NCBI GenBank assembly: GCA_030152225.1
Contig: JASLHL010000015.1
Coordinates: forward strand, 1 to 34,813
Length of the DNA stretch: 34,813 nucleotides
DNA from: Flavobacterium sp.
GTDB lineage: Bacteria; Bacteroidota; Bacteroidia; Flavobacteriales; Flavobacteriaceae
Direction: 5' to 3'
Translations under genes and position numbers: made by a program
Shown: positions 23,141-33,600 of the stretch, piece after piece
Numbering within the stretch: the first letter of the stretch is position 1
Layout: every line of letters starts with the position of its first letter
The notes under the pieces: model-generated
The model's database searches: none
What the model saw: only the letters and a program-made list of their open reading frames with translations
Told to the model about the DNA's origin: nothing

Positions 23141-25045
23141 ATGAAGAATTTTTATCTATTAGTACTATTAATATTTTCAAATTTAATATATTCTCAAAGA
23201 ATAAACCCAGAGGATGTTATCCTAATTTGTTCAAATCAAGAAATCGTAGGAGAAACACCTCAAAACACGATTTACAACGACTTATTAACGGGTTGTAGCG
23301 GTCCATTCTCTCCTTTGACGAGTTCACTTGCTTTGTTTTTTGTCGAAATAGAATCTGGGAGTACCTTTACTTTCACCATCAGTCCACAAGGTCCTATTGA
23401 TTACGATTTTGCTTCTTGGCAAAATCCCGATTTTACGAATTTAGGTTTATCTGACCGAGGATCTCAAAATGATGGAGTAAACACTCGTTTATACGATATT
23501 GGGCTATCGCTAACCGAAACCATGACATGCGAAGCACCAGGTGTACAGCCAGGAACTGGCGCAGCCACTGTACCTGGTTTTGTACGTTATTACGATGTGC
23601 AGCCGGGAGATGGAATTTTAATTGCTATCAACCGCTGGTCACCAGAAGATGCAGGTTTTACTCTTTCATTTGGAGGAGATGCTGTATTAAACTGTGATAT
23701 CTTAGGAAAAACGTATGAAAAATGTGATTTGGATCACGACAAAAAAGAAGCTTTTGATTTACAACCCATTAGAGATGAAATCAATAATATCAACAATACC
23801 TTTATCATTGATTTTTTTGAGTCTATTACCGATGCAAGAGATATCAATGCTACAAATAGTTTACCTTCTCCTTATGTTGTAAGTGTAGAGGATCACACAA
23901 AGAAAATTTACGCCCGATTTAAAAGAAGCAATGGGCTCTATGTAAAAACAATAGAAATTACCCTAATTGTCAACGAACAACCTAAAGTACCGGAAGAAGC
24001 GTTAAAAGATGCGTTGTGTTATCAAGAAATTAAAGAGGGTAAAAAAGTAGCTACTTTCGATTTAACGAAGTTTGAGGAGCAACTATCAGAAGGACATATC
24101 AATCCCATTACATTTACCTATTTAGAACCCATGGGTGATGCAATGCGACCAATAACCAATCCTACGGCCTTTATAACTAGTGGGCAAAAAATCGTTATTC
24201 ACATGGATATCAATGACAAATGTACTGCTGAAACAACACTAACCTTAACAGTCAATGATTTGGGAATCGAACCGATTTCGCTTACTTATTCTGAGCTTTG
24301 TGGAATCGAAACCGCAACGGGAATTCAATACAATCTGAATCAAACCATTCCTTTTTTATTGCAAAATAAAGATAAAGAAAAATTTAATTTACAGTTTTTC
24401 ACCAGTCGTCAAGAGGCAGAAAACGAGAGCAATGAAATTGAAGATCCAACGAAACACCTGGTTCCTTATGATCAAGTGCAAACCATTACGGTGAAGATCA
24501 GCGACGATAACACCTGTTTTACTTTTTCCGAGATTACCTTAAACGCTATGCCGAGATTTAGAATAGAAAATCAAGTAAGCACTACGTGTACTCCTTATCC
24601 ATTGCCTAATTTGCCAGAGGGGTATTCCTACTATTTAAAAGCAAATGCAGAAGGAGAAACATTGGAAGGTAATAATCCGGACCATATATACTATGGACCA
24701 AAAACAATATACATTCACGCCAAAAAAGAATATGATTTACCGGCATTAAACGATTGTACATTTGAAGACAGCTTTACCATTACAACAGAAGGTTGTATCA
24801 TTCCCAAGGGAATTTCACCTAATGGCGATGGGAAAAATGATTTCTGGGATTTAACACCTTATGGCGTACTCAACTTGAAGATTTTCAATCGCTACGGAGT
24901 TGAAGTATACACAAAAACAGGAGGATACAAAAACGAATGGTATGGACAATCCAATGGCAATAGCAAATTACCAAGCGGTACCTACTGGTATTACTTCGAA
25001 GGACTTACTGGCGTTTATACCGGATGGATTGAATTAATCTATTAA
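23141..25045 (+). CDS. Type IX-secreted protein with type B sorting domain
   Basis: This 634-aa protein has signal peptide MKNFYLLVLLIFSNLIYSQ and, at 557-634, the gliding motility-associated (CHU_C/type B) C-terminal domain: GISPNGDGKNDFWDL, LKIFNRYGVEVY, NEWYGQ, LPSGTYWYYF, and the end TGWIELIY. This domain directs export by the type IX system, whose porU and porV genes lie in the same window. The N-terminal ~180 residues form a beta-rich domain with several Cys; the middle consists of repeated ~100-residue beta modules, each with paired Cys. No catalytic site is recognised; adhesion or surface binding is likely. It is monocistronic with its own terminator. Confidence 0.88.
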   Translation: MKNFYLLVLLIFSNLIYSQRINPEDVILICSNQEIVGETPQNTIYNDLLTGCSGPFSPLTSSLALFFVEIESGSTFTFTISPQGPIDYDFASWQNPDFTNLGLSDRGSQNDGVNTRLYDIGLSLTETMTCEAPGVQPGTGAATVPGFVRYYDVQPGDGILIAINRWSPEDAGFTLSFGGDAVLNCDILGKTYEKCDLDHDKKEAFDLQPIRDEINNINNTFIIDFFESITDARDINATNSLPSPYVVSVEDHTKKIYARFKRSNGLYVKTIEITLIVNEQPKVPEEALKDALCYQEIKEGKKVATFDLTKFEEQLSEGHINPITFTYLEPMGDAMRPITNPTAFITSGQKIVIHMDINDKCTAETTLTLTVNDLGIEPISLTYSELCGIETATGIQYNLNQTIPFLLQNKDKEKFNLQFFTSRQEAENESNEIEDPTKHLVPYDQVQTITVKISDDNTCFTFSEITLNAMPRFRIENQVSTTCTPYPLPNLPEGYSYYLKANAEGETLEGNNPDHIYYGPKTIYIHAKKEYDLPALNDCTFEDSFTITTEGCIIPKGISPNGDGKNDFWDLTPYGVLNLKIFNRYGVEVYTKTGGYKNEWYGQSNGNSKLPSGTYWYYFEGLTGVYTGWIELIY

Positions 25046-25078
25046 TATTTGAAATAAAACCGTATTTTTACTATACTT

Positions 25079-25115
25079 AAAAAGTTTTACTATGCTTTAG
25101 TAAAACTTTTTTTTT
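25079..25115 (+). terminator. Terminator after the secreted protein gene
   Basis: A perfect 14-bp stem (AAAAAGTTTTACTA / TAGTAAAACTTTTT) with a 5-base loop and a long T-run. Confidence 0.88.
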
Positions 25116-25146
25116 AAAACAAACTTTCTAATTGACCTTGTGTCTT

Positions 25147-26736
25147 ATGCAAATACCTACTATTACATTTCAAAATTCGGGTTACTTTTCCAAGTTGATG
25201 GTGGACTACCTCAACCAAGAAGAACACATCAAACCTTTATATCAACATTTTCCAACGTTGGAGAATTTTAAACTTCAACTCCAAGCCAAGCAAAACCATT
25301 TTTCTAAAGAAAAGCGCCTTGTGCTACACGATGCGTTACTAGAACAATATAAAACGATTTCCCCTTCTGCTGCAACGCTACAAAACATAGCACTTTTACA
25401 AGAGGAAAATACATTTACCATTACAACAGGACACCAACTAAACTTGTTTACAGGTCCGTTGTATTTTTTGTATAAAATTGTTTCGACTATTAACTTAACC
25501 GTTCAGTTAAAACAACAATATCCTGACTATAACTTTGTTCCTGTGTATTGGATGGCCACAGAAGACCACGATTTTGAAGAAATTAATCACTTTTATTTCC
25601 AAGATAAAAAAATCTGTTGGGATCAAGAAAGCAAAGGTCCTGTAGGCCGATTGAGTACCGCTACTTTAGACAAGGTCTTTGACGTATTTAAAGGACAATT
25701 AAACGCGGGAACGAATGCTAAGAAGTTAAAAGAACTATTCGAATCCAGCTATTTACAACACGACAACCTAGCTGATGCTACTCGTTATTTAGCTAATACG
25801 TTATTTGAAACCCATGGATTGGTTATCGTAGATGGAGATCACTGTCAATTAAAAAAACTATTTGCCCCTGCTGTACAACAAGAGTTACTACAGCAAAGCG
25901 CCATACGAGAAGTAGAAAAAACCTATGGTATTCTACAAGATTACTTTATACAAGTAACACCGCGTGATATCAATTTATTTTATATTCAAGATGGCCTTCG
26001 CGAGCGAATTATCTGGGAAGACAATCAGTATAGGATCAATAATACCAAGCTTTCGTTCACCAAAGAAGAAATTCTCTTGGAACTGGAAAATCACCCAGAG
26101 CGATTCAGTCCCAATGTTATTTTACGTCCTCTTTATCAAGAGACCATCTTGCCTAATTTATGTTATATTGGTGGTGGTGGTGAATTAGCGTATTGGTTGC
26201 AATTAAAACCGGTTTTTGATTTGCATCAGGTCGATTTTCCTATGCTGTTGTTACGAAATTCTGTTTTACTTGTCACTGAAAAACAAGTAAAAAAAATGGA
26301 AAAATTACAGCTCTCATGGGCTGATATGTTCACCTCTGCTGAAACCTTGCTCAACACCAAGTCAGCGGCCTTATCTGATGTTACTTTTGACTTTGAAAAT
26401 CAACGCCAACGCTTACAGCAACAATTTGATGCATTGAGAATACTTGCTAAAAAAACCGATGCTTCTTTTATTGGTGCCGTAAATGCTCAAGAGAAAAAAC
26501 AGCTCAAAGGACTGGATCACTTAGAAAAGCGCTTGCAAAAAGCAGAAAAGAGAAAAAATAAGGAAACCCTCGATCGAATCCTATCGATTCAACTGGAATT
26601 GTTTCCTAAGAATAGCCTACAAGAACGCTATTACAACTTCGCTCAATTCTATCAAGAGACAGGCGACACCTTATTGCAAAAGCTATTTGATCAATTAAAA
26701 CCTTTATCACACGATTTCGATATCATCGAACTATAA
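25147..26736 (+). CDS. bshC: Bacillithiol biosynthesis cysteine-adding enzyme BshC
   Basis: A 529-aa protein of the usual BshC length. It starts with MQIPTITFQNSGYFSKLMVDYLN and carries the family signatures TGHQLNLFTGPLYFLYKI, PVYWMATEDHDFEEINHF, RPLYQETILPNLCYIGGGGELAYW and the C-terminal coiled-coil helix (LDHLEKRLQKAEKRKNKET) that mediates dimerisation. BshC joins cysteine to glucosaminyl-malate, the last step of bacillithiol synthesis; bshA and bshB are not in this window. The frame is open five codons further up, from a TTG, but the ATG at 25147 matches the family start. Cytoplasmic. Confidence 0.93.
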   Translation: MQIPTITFQNSGYFSKLMVDYLNQEEHIKPLYQHFPTLENFKLQLQAKQNHFSKEKRLVLHDALLEQYKTISPSAATLQNIALLQEENTFTITTGHQLNLFTGPLYFLYKIVSTINLTVQLKQQYPDYNFVPVYWMATEDHDFEEINHFYFQDKKICWDQESKGPVGRLSTATLDKVFDVFKGQLNAGTNAKKLKELFESSYLQHDNLADATRYLANTLFETHGLVIVDGDHCQLKKLFAPAVQQELLQQSAIREVEKTYGILQDYFIQVTPRDINLFYIQDGLRERIIWEDNQYRINNTKLSFTKEEILLELENHPERFSPNVILRPLYQETILPNLCYIGGGGELAYWLQLKPVFDLHQVDFPMLLLRNSVLLVTEKQVKKMEKLQLSWADMFTSAETLLNTKSAALSDVTFDFENQRQRLQQQFDALRILAKKTDASFIGAVNAQEKKQLKGLDHLEKRLQKAEKRKNKETLDRILSIQLELFPKNSLQERYYNFAQFYQETGDTLLQKLFDQLKPLSHDFDIIEL

Positions 26737-26768
26737 AAAAACGCAAAGCTTAAAGCTTTGCGTTTTTT
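26736..26768. terminator. Bidirectional terminator between bshC and the GNAT gene
   Basis: A perfect 14-bp stem (AAAAAACGCAAAGC / GCTTTGCGTTTTTT) with a 5-base loop. It begins at the last base of the bshC stop and serves the convergent gene as well. Confidence 0.88.
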
Positions 26769-26789
26769 GTTGGTACCCACTTTGGATCC

Positions 26790-27206
26790 CTATTTTTTAG
26801 TATAGCCCATTCCTCTAGAAGTTGGCCATACTTCTTTAAAACCGTATTGTTCATACAACCGATAGGCTTCGCCATCGGCAATTAAATTAACATAACAAGA
26901 ATCAGGAATATTCGCTTGAATATACGCATCTAACTTACTCATAATTAACTTGCCTAATCCCTTTTTTTGATGAGCTGGTAAGACGCAAATATCCACAACT
27001 TGACAGTGACAAGCACCATCGCCTACTAGGCGTCCTATGCCTATAATTTCATTGTTGTTCCCTACATCTAACACAACAACACAACACAGGGAATTTCGCA
27101 ATCCAAGGACTGCTGCTTCTTGTGTTTTGGGAGATAATCCCGACTGTACACGTAAGGTACAATAGGTTTCTACGTCAGGGGTTTGGTATATTACTTGGTA
27201 GTTCAT
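26790..27206 (-). CDS. GNAT family N-acetyltransferase
   Basis: A 138-aa single GNAT domain. It has the N-terminal strand and helix (MNYQVIYQTPDVETYCTLRVQSGL), IGIGRLVGDGACHCQVVDICVLPAHQKKGLGKLIM (strand 4 and acetyl-CoA loop Q-K-K-G-L-G) and AYRLYEQYGFKEV near the end. The substrate is unknown. The frame runs 28 codons further upstream through low-complexity tandem repeat sequence; the ATG at 27206 matches the start of the fold and is preferred. Confidence 0.83.
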   Translation of the reverse strand: MNYQVIYQTPDVETYCTLRVQSGLSPKTQEAAVLGLRNSLCCVVVLDVGNNNEIIGIGRLVGDGACHCQVVDICVLPAHQKKGLGKLIMSKLDAYIQANIPDSCYVNLIADGEAYRLYEQYGFKEVWPTSRGMGYTKK

Positions 27207-27225
27207 TTTTTTGTGCGGTTTGTTA

Positions 27226-27258
27226 TTTGCTCTTTGCGCGGTTTGCTCTTTGCGTGGC
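27226..27258. repeat. Tandem TTTGCTCTTTGCG repeat
   Basis: TTTGCTCTTTGCG occurs at 27226-27238 and 27242-27254 (period 16), with GCGGTTTG also repeated at 27215-27222 and 27238-27245. It lies just upstream of the GNAT start and may influence its expression or simply be slippage-derived spacer. Confidence 0.6.
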
Positions 27259-27288
27259 TTGTAAACTATTAACTGATTGCCGTAAACC

Positions 27289-27314
27289 AAAAAGGAACCA
27301 TGTGGTTCCTTTTT
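27289..27314 (-). terminator. Terminator after the CNNM/CorC-type gene
   Basis: A perfect 11-bp stem (AAAAAGGAACC / GGTTCCTTTTT) with a 4-base loop begins one base after the minus-strand stop codon. Confidence 0.85.
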
Positions 27315-27315
27315 G

Positions 27316-28707
27316 TTAGCTCTGTGCTATATCTTCTATATGTTCTTCTTTTAAGGTCAATTTCACTTTTTCAACTGAGTTTCGATACATATTCATCACT
27401 TCGCCCGTATAGTGCTCTAAATCGACGATATCGCCTTCTTTAAGCTCTTGATCAGGACAAACTTCGCTGATTAAGCCTGCTAATGTATCATAATGTTCAC
27501 TCTCTTCAAATCGGAAAGGCAACCAGCGATTGATATCTGAAATATTAGAGTGAGCATCGACCATGTATACGCCTTCTTCAACAGCTACAACAATCGGTTC
27601 TTCGTTGTCATATTCATCTTGAATTTCGCCTACTAATTCTTCAAGGATATCTTCCATGGTAACAATACCTGTAAACTCCCCAACTTCATTGGTTGCAATG
27701 GCCATTTGAAGGTGTTTTGCCTGAAACTGTTTTAATACATTCTTAATCAAGGCATTTTCAGAAATATAAATTGGTTCACGCATTAAAGAAGCTAGAGAAA
27801 CATCCTCTTTTTCTTTAATAATCGCTTTCATCAAGTCTTTTGTATAAATTACACCTTTGATATCATCTAAAGAGTCATCGTAAACAGGAAAACGAGAATA
27901 TCCTTCTGTAATGGCGTAATCAATAGCATCTTTTACGCTTGTATTAATTTCAATCGCTGAAACATTTTTACGCAGCATTTGAATATTGTTTACACGTCTA
28001 TCGTCAAACTCGAAAACATTTTGAATTAACAGGCGTTCTGTTTCTTCAATCGCACCACCGGCTTGACTTTCGGTGATAATCATTTTTAATTCTTCTTCTG
28101 TGTGGATATCTGCACCATGTACAGGGGTAATACCAAACATGCGCAAGATTCCATTTGCCAACCCGTTCATCAACCAAATAATCGGTCTAAACACAAAGTA
28201 AAATACGCGCAAAGGCAAGGCAATGGAGAACGTTGTTTTTGTTGGAAAATGAATGGCAATCGATTTAGGGGCCAATTCTCCAAACACAATGTGTAAAATA
28301 GTAATGATCGCAAATGCGATAGGGAAAGAAACACTTTTAGCTACTGAATACCATTCTGGTCCGGTCATACCGAATAACTCAAATACCTTCATGATAACAG
28401 GAGTCAATGAACTTTCTCCAACCCATCCTAATCCTAGTGAAGCTAAAGTAATACCTAATTGAGTTGCTGCTAAATAAGCATCTAGGTTTGCCACGATATT
28501 TTTTGCAACTCCTGCTACTTTAGAATTTAATTCTTGGTGTACTTCAATCTGTGAAGTTCTTACTTTAACGATGGCAAATTCTGCTGCAACGAAAAATCCA
28601 TTTAGGAATACTAAGAATAAGGTAAGCAATAACTTACCGACTGAAATTTCTTCTGGTACAATACTAACGTTAGCTAATATTGTCGTGATCTGGGGGTATG
28701 TGTCCAT
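27316..28707 (-). CDS. CNNM/CorC-type membrane protein (DUF21-CBS-CorC_HlyC)
   Basis: A 463-aa protein with domains in family order. A DUF21 (CNNM) membrane domain (about 25-205) has four hydrophobic segments and the motifs NGFFVAAEFAIVKVR, LGITLASLGLGWVGE and FGELAPKSIAI. A CBS pair follows (about 220-345, with YSRFPVYDDSLDDIKGVIYTKDLM and IVTMEDILEELVGEIQDEYD), then a CorC_HlyC domain (about 360-440). Often labelled hemolysin, these proteins are now linked to magnesium or other cation efflux; the exact ion here is unknown. Its promoter at 28786-28817 leaves a leader of about 70 bases with a hairpin. Confidence 0.88.
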   Translation of the reverse strand: MDTYPQITTILANVSIVPEEISVGKLLLTLFLVFLNGFFVAAEFAIVKVRTSQIEVHQELNSKVAGVAKNIVANLDAYLAATQLGITLASLGLGWVGESSLTPVIMKVFELFGMTGPEWYSVAKSVSFPIAFAIITILHIVFGELAPKSIAIHFPTKTTFSIALPLRVFYFVFRPIIWLMNGLANGILRMFGITPVHGADIHTEEELKMIITESQAGGAIEETERLLIQNVFEFDDRRVNNIQMLRKNVSAIEINTSVKDAIDYAITEGYSRFPVYDDSLDDIKGVIYTKDLMKAIIKEKEDVSLASLMREPIYISENALIKNVLKQFQAKHLQMAIATNEVGEFTGIVTMEDILEELVGEIQDEYDNEEPIVVAVEEGVYMVDAHSNISDINRWLPFRFEESEHYDTLAGLISEVCPDQELKEGDIVDLEHYTGEVMNMYRNSVEKVKLTLKEEHIEDIAQS

Positions 28708-28721
28708 TTTACAAATTCAAA

Positions 28722-28749
28722 AGGTCCTGGTTAAACTTTTTAAGGACCT
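28722..28749 (-). promoter_or_regulatory. Leader hairpin of the CNNM/CorC-type gene
   Basis: AGGTCCT and AGGACCT pair around a 14-base loop, 14 bases before the ATG and inside the predicted transcript. It could tune translation; it does not resemble a known magnesium riboswitch. Confidence 0.35.
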
Positions 28750-28785
28750 ATAAGGCGAAGTTTTAGTTTCATCGCCAATTCATAT

Positions 28786-28817
28786 CAAAATTAATAATTA
28801 TTTTGATATAATATCAA
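28786..28817 (-). promoter_or_regulatory. Promoter of the CNNM/CorC-type gene
   Basis: On the minus strand TTG (28815-28817), 21 bases, TAATTTTG (28786-28793). The box is part of a larger ATATCAAAAT / ATTTTGATAT inverted repeat (28782-28809), which may be an operator. Confidence 0.55.
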
Positions 28818-28927
28818 GGTTAGCACTCGTTTTTTTTGCAACGAGCAATTAACTAGGTATCAAGGGAGTAAACAAGTCTCATTTCGCATTCCGTCCAGGA
28901 GTACTTGTACTTCTAAATCTATTAATA

Positions 28928-29410
28928 TCACATTGATTTTGCATCAAAATGAAAAGGTAGCATATTAATTAGGGAAGGCGAATAGCATACAATTCCTTCA
29001 GCTCCCATAAAAAACAACTCTATGGGCTGTGCTTGTTTCACTTCATACTCCAAAATACTCTGTCTACATGCCCCACAAGGAGGGATCGGATGATCGGTTA
29101 CTTTTAGGTCTGAAGTTGCCGAAATGGCTATTTTTAAGATTCTCTTACCTGGATGTAGAGCTCCTGCTTGAAAAATCGCTGTACGCTCTGCACATAAACC
29201 TGAGGGAAAAGCGGCATTTTCTTGATTTGAGCCTAACACAACTGTTCCATCTTCTAAAAGCAATGCAGCACCTACTCGAAATTGTGAATAAGGAGCATAG
29301 GCATTTTTTCTAATTTCAACCGCTTGTTGCATTAGCACTTGGTCTTGTTGTTCCAAAGCTGCTAGAGATTCATACTCAATAAAGGTTGTTGTAACTTCTA
29401 TTTTCTTCAT
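28928..29410 (-). CDS. cdd: Cytidine deaminase
   Basis: A 160-aa protein of the small three-cysteine class, converting cytidine and deoxycytidine to uridine forms in pyrimidine salvage. The zinc site is C73-A-E75 (E75 the proton shuttle) in GLCAERTAIF and C112-x-x-C115 in PPCGACRQ; substrate-binding NAYAPYSQFRVGAAL (36-50) and SNQENAAFP precede. It follows porV on the same strand with a terminator between, so it is partly uncoupled. No clear promoter was found for it. Confidence 0.93.
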   Translation of the reverse strand: MKKIEVTTTFIEYESLAALEQQDQVLMQQAVEIRKNAYAPYSQFRVGAALLLEDGTVVLGSNQENAAFPSGLCAERTAIFQAGALHPGKRILKIAISATSDLKVTDHPIPPCGACRQSILEYEVKQAQPIELFFMGAEGIVCYSPSLINMLPFHFDAKSM

Positions 29411-29432
29411 AACTCAAACAATTAGAGATAAA

Positions 29433-29469
29433 AAATCCAAACTCGTTTTTAGTTTAACGGTTTGGATTT
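29433..29469 (-). terminator. Terminator after porV
   Basis: AAATCCAAAC pairs with GTTTGGATTT, with an inner CGTT/AACG extension, and gives a T-run on the minus strand. Confidence 0.75.
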
Positions 29470-29494
29470 AGTTACAAATATAATACTTTTCTAT

Positions 29495-30640
29495 TTATCC
29501 TTTGTGATAGGTCTTTCTTCCTAAGTCGATACTCAATGAAAAACGCAGCGTATTTTCAAGTGGATTCGTTACTTTCGAGGTAGAGAATAGGTAAGATAGA
29601 TCAACTGTAATAGCGCTATATTTAAATCCAGCCCCTAAAGTTGCATACTGTCTAGCTCCTTTATCTTTATTCTCGTTGAAATATCCTGCACGAAAAGCGA
29701 ATACATTATCATACCAATATTCTGCTCCAAATGACCACGCAATTTCCTTCATTTCCTCACTAAAACCTCCTGGCGCATCACCAAAAGATTTGAATATGCC
29801 TTTGAACCAACCAGTATCATTGTACTTATCTCTTGCTTCTGTATTCGTTCTATAATCACTAGGAGGTGTTGGCACTAACAGCTTGTTAAATTCAGTTGTT
29901 AATGTTAGCGTATTGTAATCATCTAATATAAAATCAAATCCTGCACCAAGTTTTAAATTGGCTGGTAAGAAATCTCCAGTAGGTCTGTCACTATAGCTAA
30001 TTTTAGGACCTAAGTTTTGCAAGTTAAATCCAAATCTCCAACGACCATCAAAATCAGCAAAAGACATGCGATCTGATTGATAGAATCCCGAGATATCCAC
30101 CGCAAAAGTACTTGCGCTTGATGCATCTCCATCGCCTGTTTCTGGATATTTTAAACTCGAATTGATAAAACGCCCCGTTACGGCTCCTGAAAAATTCTCA
30201 CTTAATTTCAAGGCATAAGAAGCGTCAATAGCAAACTCATTGGGTTTTCGTGTATAGTTATTACCAGGATTTCCATCTGTAAACGTCACTTCTCCCATTC
30301 CAAAATAGCGAAATCCTACCGCAAAAGCACTTCTTTCATTGTATTTGTTGTAGTAGTTCAATTGACCTAATGACATATCACTTGCCAATTTTGCCATATA
30401 AGGGGTATAACTCAGCGCTATCCCTTGATCCTTCTTAGCAAAAGCGTATTTTGAAGCATTGTGTTGTTGTGAAAAAACATCTGATGAAGTAGCAACTCCC
30501 ATATCGGCCATACCTGCTGCTCTAGCATCCGCTGTAATGGTTAGAAAGGGAACTCCTGTTGTAATCGGATGCATTTCTGTTTGTGCATACAAGGCAGATC
30601 CACCTAGTACAGATAAAACGAATGCTGTTATATTTTTCAT
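29495..30640 (-). CDS. porV: Type IX secretion outer-membrane protein PorV (LptO)
   Basis: A 381-aa beta-barrel protein with signal peptide MKNITAFVLSVLGGSALYAQ. The mature N-terminus ITTGVPFLTITADARAAGMADMGVATSSD is the strongest PorV signature. It continues with SLGQLNYYNKYNERSAFAVGFRYFGMGEV and many amphipathic strands. PorV is a shuttle that carries cargo from the T9SS translocon to the PorU sortase. It lies directly downstream of porU, 40 bases away, in the order porU-porV next to divergent gldJ that is known from Flavobacterium. The frame is open from 30667, but the ATG at 30640 gives a clean signal peptide. Confidence 0.95.
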   Translation of the reverse strand: MKNITAFVLSVLGGSALYAQTEMHPITTGVPFLTITADARAAGMADMGVATSSDVFSQQHNASKYAFAKKDQGIALSYTPYMAKLASDMSLGQLNYYNKYNERSAFAVGFRYFGMGEVTFTDGNPGNNYTRKPNEFAIDASYALKLSENFSGAVTGRFINSSLKYPETGDGDASSASTFAVDISGFYQSDRMSFADFDGRWRFGFNLQNLGPKISYSDRPTGDFLPANLKLGAGFDFILDDYNTLTLTTEFNKLLVPTPPSDYRTNTEARDKYNDTGWFKGIFKSFGDAPGGFSEEMKEIAWSFGAEYWYDNVFAFRAGYFNENKDKGARQYATLGAGFKYSAITVDLSYLFSTSKVTNPLENTLRFSLSIDLGRKTYHKG

Positions 30641-30664
30641 CCAGTAATGTGTGTTAATATTGTA

Positions 30665-30672
30665 CAAATATA
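30665..30672 (-). promoter_or_regulatory. Possible internal -7 box before porV
   Basis: Minus-strand TATATTTG lies in the porU-porV gap, 24 bases before the porV ATG. No TTG partner; it may add transcription to porV beyond readthrough from porU. Confidence 0.35.
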
Positions 30673-30680
30673 ATTGTTTT

Positions 30681-33600
30681 CTAAAGTATAACTAATTTTT
30701 CTATTTTCTCGACTTTTTTTCCTGTCTGCGTAGAACGTACGGTCATGCGGTAGATATAAACCCCTTTTCCGATTCGATCGCCAAAGTCATCGCGTCCATC
30801 CCATTGAATCTCGCGGCTTAAATTTCCTTCTGTCACAACCTGTTGGTTAATTGTTTTTACAATTCTCCCCGCAATTGTCATGATTTGAACCTGTACATCC
30901 AAAGGTTCTAATGGTCGGTTATGGGTAAACCAGAACTCCGTATAGCTAACAAATGGATTGGGATAATTGAGGACATGTTCAATTTTTAAAGCTTCATCCT
31001 GTTTAACCAAAAACTGTATTTCATTGGTAGATAAATTATTGTAAACATCCCATACCTTAAATTGAATCGTATGTATTCCTGGTTCTAGATCTTTCAACTG
31101 ATAGGTTACTTTTCCCTTTCTGAAATTGTCGACTTCTGTCTCATAATAATCATTGAGTACCACAGCCTGTTCTTCTTTGTCATCGACAACAATAACGATA
31201 TCATGTCCAATCCCACTGGCGGTATTTATACCACTCTCATCTTCAACAAACGCAAGAAATATTGGATTATTGTCCGTTAATCCACCTGAAACGAAAGATT
31301 CATTGTCCATATACAGCTTTGCTAAAGGTGGAGTAGTGTCTTTTGGTGCATTTTCATTCAATCCGCCGATCACCAATTCATCATTACTTCCCGTGTATTC
31401 TATCTCATTATTTGCCGAATAAAAGCTCACTTTGCCTTTGCCTTCATTCAAGCGAATATCTTTAGGCATAATAAAATCAAAGGAAAAAGCGCCATTTTTG
31501 ACACTGGCATTTCCTCGAAACACCACTTCTCCTAGTGTTTGAAAATCCATTAAAAGCGTTCCTTCACTTGTTGCTACATTGTCATTCCCCAAGGTCTTTT
31601 TATCCAGATACTTATCAAATACCTCAACAGCTAAACTTCCCGTAAACGAATCGACTAAGTTGTCTTGTTCATCTTGTACCTCGCCTTTCATCTGTACATA
31701 ATCCAAGGCTTTGACTGGTTGCTGCTCTGTTTGTTGTACCTCTTCCTCATTTACCTTAGACAGTACAACCTTTAATTGAGGGAGAGCGAGTTTTAATGCA
31801 GGATCTCCAATAAAAGACACTACATTTTTATCTCTATTCGTGTATTGATTCTTGGTGTGTCTCAAGGCATCCGCTACAGAATAAGTAGTTGAATTCTCAA
31901 AAAATAAATCCGTAAACGTGCGGTTTAACAATCGTCCAATATCGATACCAATCTCTCGCGTTGTCCCCACCAAGGCGATCGCTCCTCCTTTATTATTCTT
32001 ATAAAGTACCTCTCCTCCACTCATATAATTAGGATCATCAAAGCGACTAAACTCACAGGTAATAATTGAAAATACTGGATATTTGTTTTCATTGGTTAAT
32101 TTGCGTGCATCTTCAATAGTAAATACGCGCTCTTGTGAAAGTCCATCTTCTCCTCCATGTCCTAAATAATTGACAAATAGCGCTCCTTTTTCAATAGCAT
32201 CTAGGAAATCCATACGCGCTTGCGGATAGCGATTCCCTCCTGCAGCTGTTTCTTGTACATAAGCATCCAAGTAGATTTTCTTTGCATTAAAAAAAGGATG
32301 GTTGGCGACAATGCGTTTGACAATTGTATCCGTTTCAACTTGCAAGACATAGTCCGTTTCTTTATCCACATCATCCGCCATCGCAATTAAATTATTTTTC
32401 CAGCGCCCTTTTGCCTCTTCTCCATAATAAGCTCTTATTTTTTGTACTGCTTGATTGGCCTCATCTAAATTGCTGACCAACATTCTTCCTACAGTCACGT
32501 CAATTCCAAAAGCTAAATTGTACATATCGCCTTCACCTTCATCCAACAACCCATAAAAATCATCCGACATAAAAGTGGTATACATCGAAAAATTTGCATT
32601 GCTATTTTGAGCTTTTTTGTTTTTATTCATCCCATAGTGCAAGGGAACAATGTTTGTATTTTGCTCCACGCGTTGCTTGTAGTCATACGATCCCGTTCCT
32701 ACTATATTAAGGTATTTTAGCTCACTGCCTTTTTGTTGCATCACATCCGAAACATAACGAACAAAATTTCGAATAGCTGTTCCGTCTTGTTGCCCTGACG
32801 AAAACTCATTGTAAATCTGTTCTACTGGTACAACCAAGGGATTTAACTTGCTGTATTGACGGTGAAACTGCGCCAATTGTTGCGCTGCTGGTACCAAAGC
32901 TTCATTTGTAATAAGGAGATAATCTATCACTGCTTGAGCATGTACAATCCCTTTGAGGTCCTGATTGCGCACACGACTAGCATTGACCATTTTCGGAAGG
33001 TAATAATCAGATGGTATTTCAACTTGAAAGTATTGTGTTGTTCCCCCTTGCGTTTTAAAGCTAAATTGAGGTTGATTATTTACCGAAACGACGCGAATAG
33101 CACCTGGATCTGTTACCTCCCAAATTCTATTTACTGCGTCAGTTTGAGTCAAGCTCCAACGCACTACACCATCCACAGTTCTTGTTTTGGCATTGGAAAA
33201 ACGATACTGTTTGTTACCTCCAACTAGTGAACCTGTGTATAAAAACTCAAGGTAATCTAAATACCCCATTGAATTGGGAACGCCTCCATTTTGATAGGTT
33301 ATCGTTACCTCTGCAAAAGGCGAACTCAAATACTCTTCCTTTTCCAAAAAGCTCTCATAAGCCTTGGTTGTCGCACTGCGTATAGGAAAAAAAGAAACTC
33401 CCCCTGCGTATCTGCGGTTAATATCAAAAGAAAAAGAAGTATTTCCATAGGAGCTTGAAGCGGTATTCACCCCAAACGTAACAGGTACATTGGTTTTCAA
33501 ATGCAAGAGTTCTAAGGAAAAACTGCGTTCATTGACCAAACCAAACTCTTCTCCAAACCACTTACGTCCAAGCTTTCCTATATTAACCAAATCTTGTTCA

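Noticed and set aside
27207..27290. N-terminal extension of the GNAT protein
   Set aside because: It is built from tandem repeat DNA and precedes the first strand of the fold.
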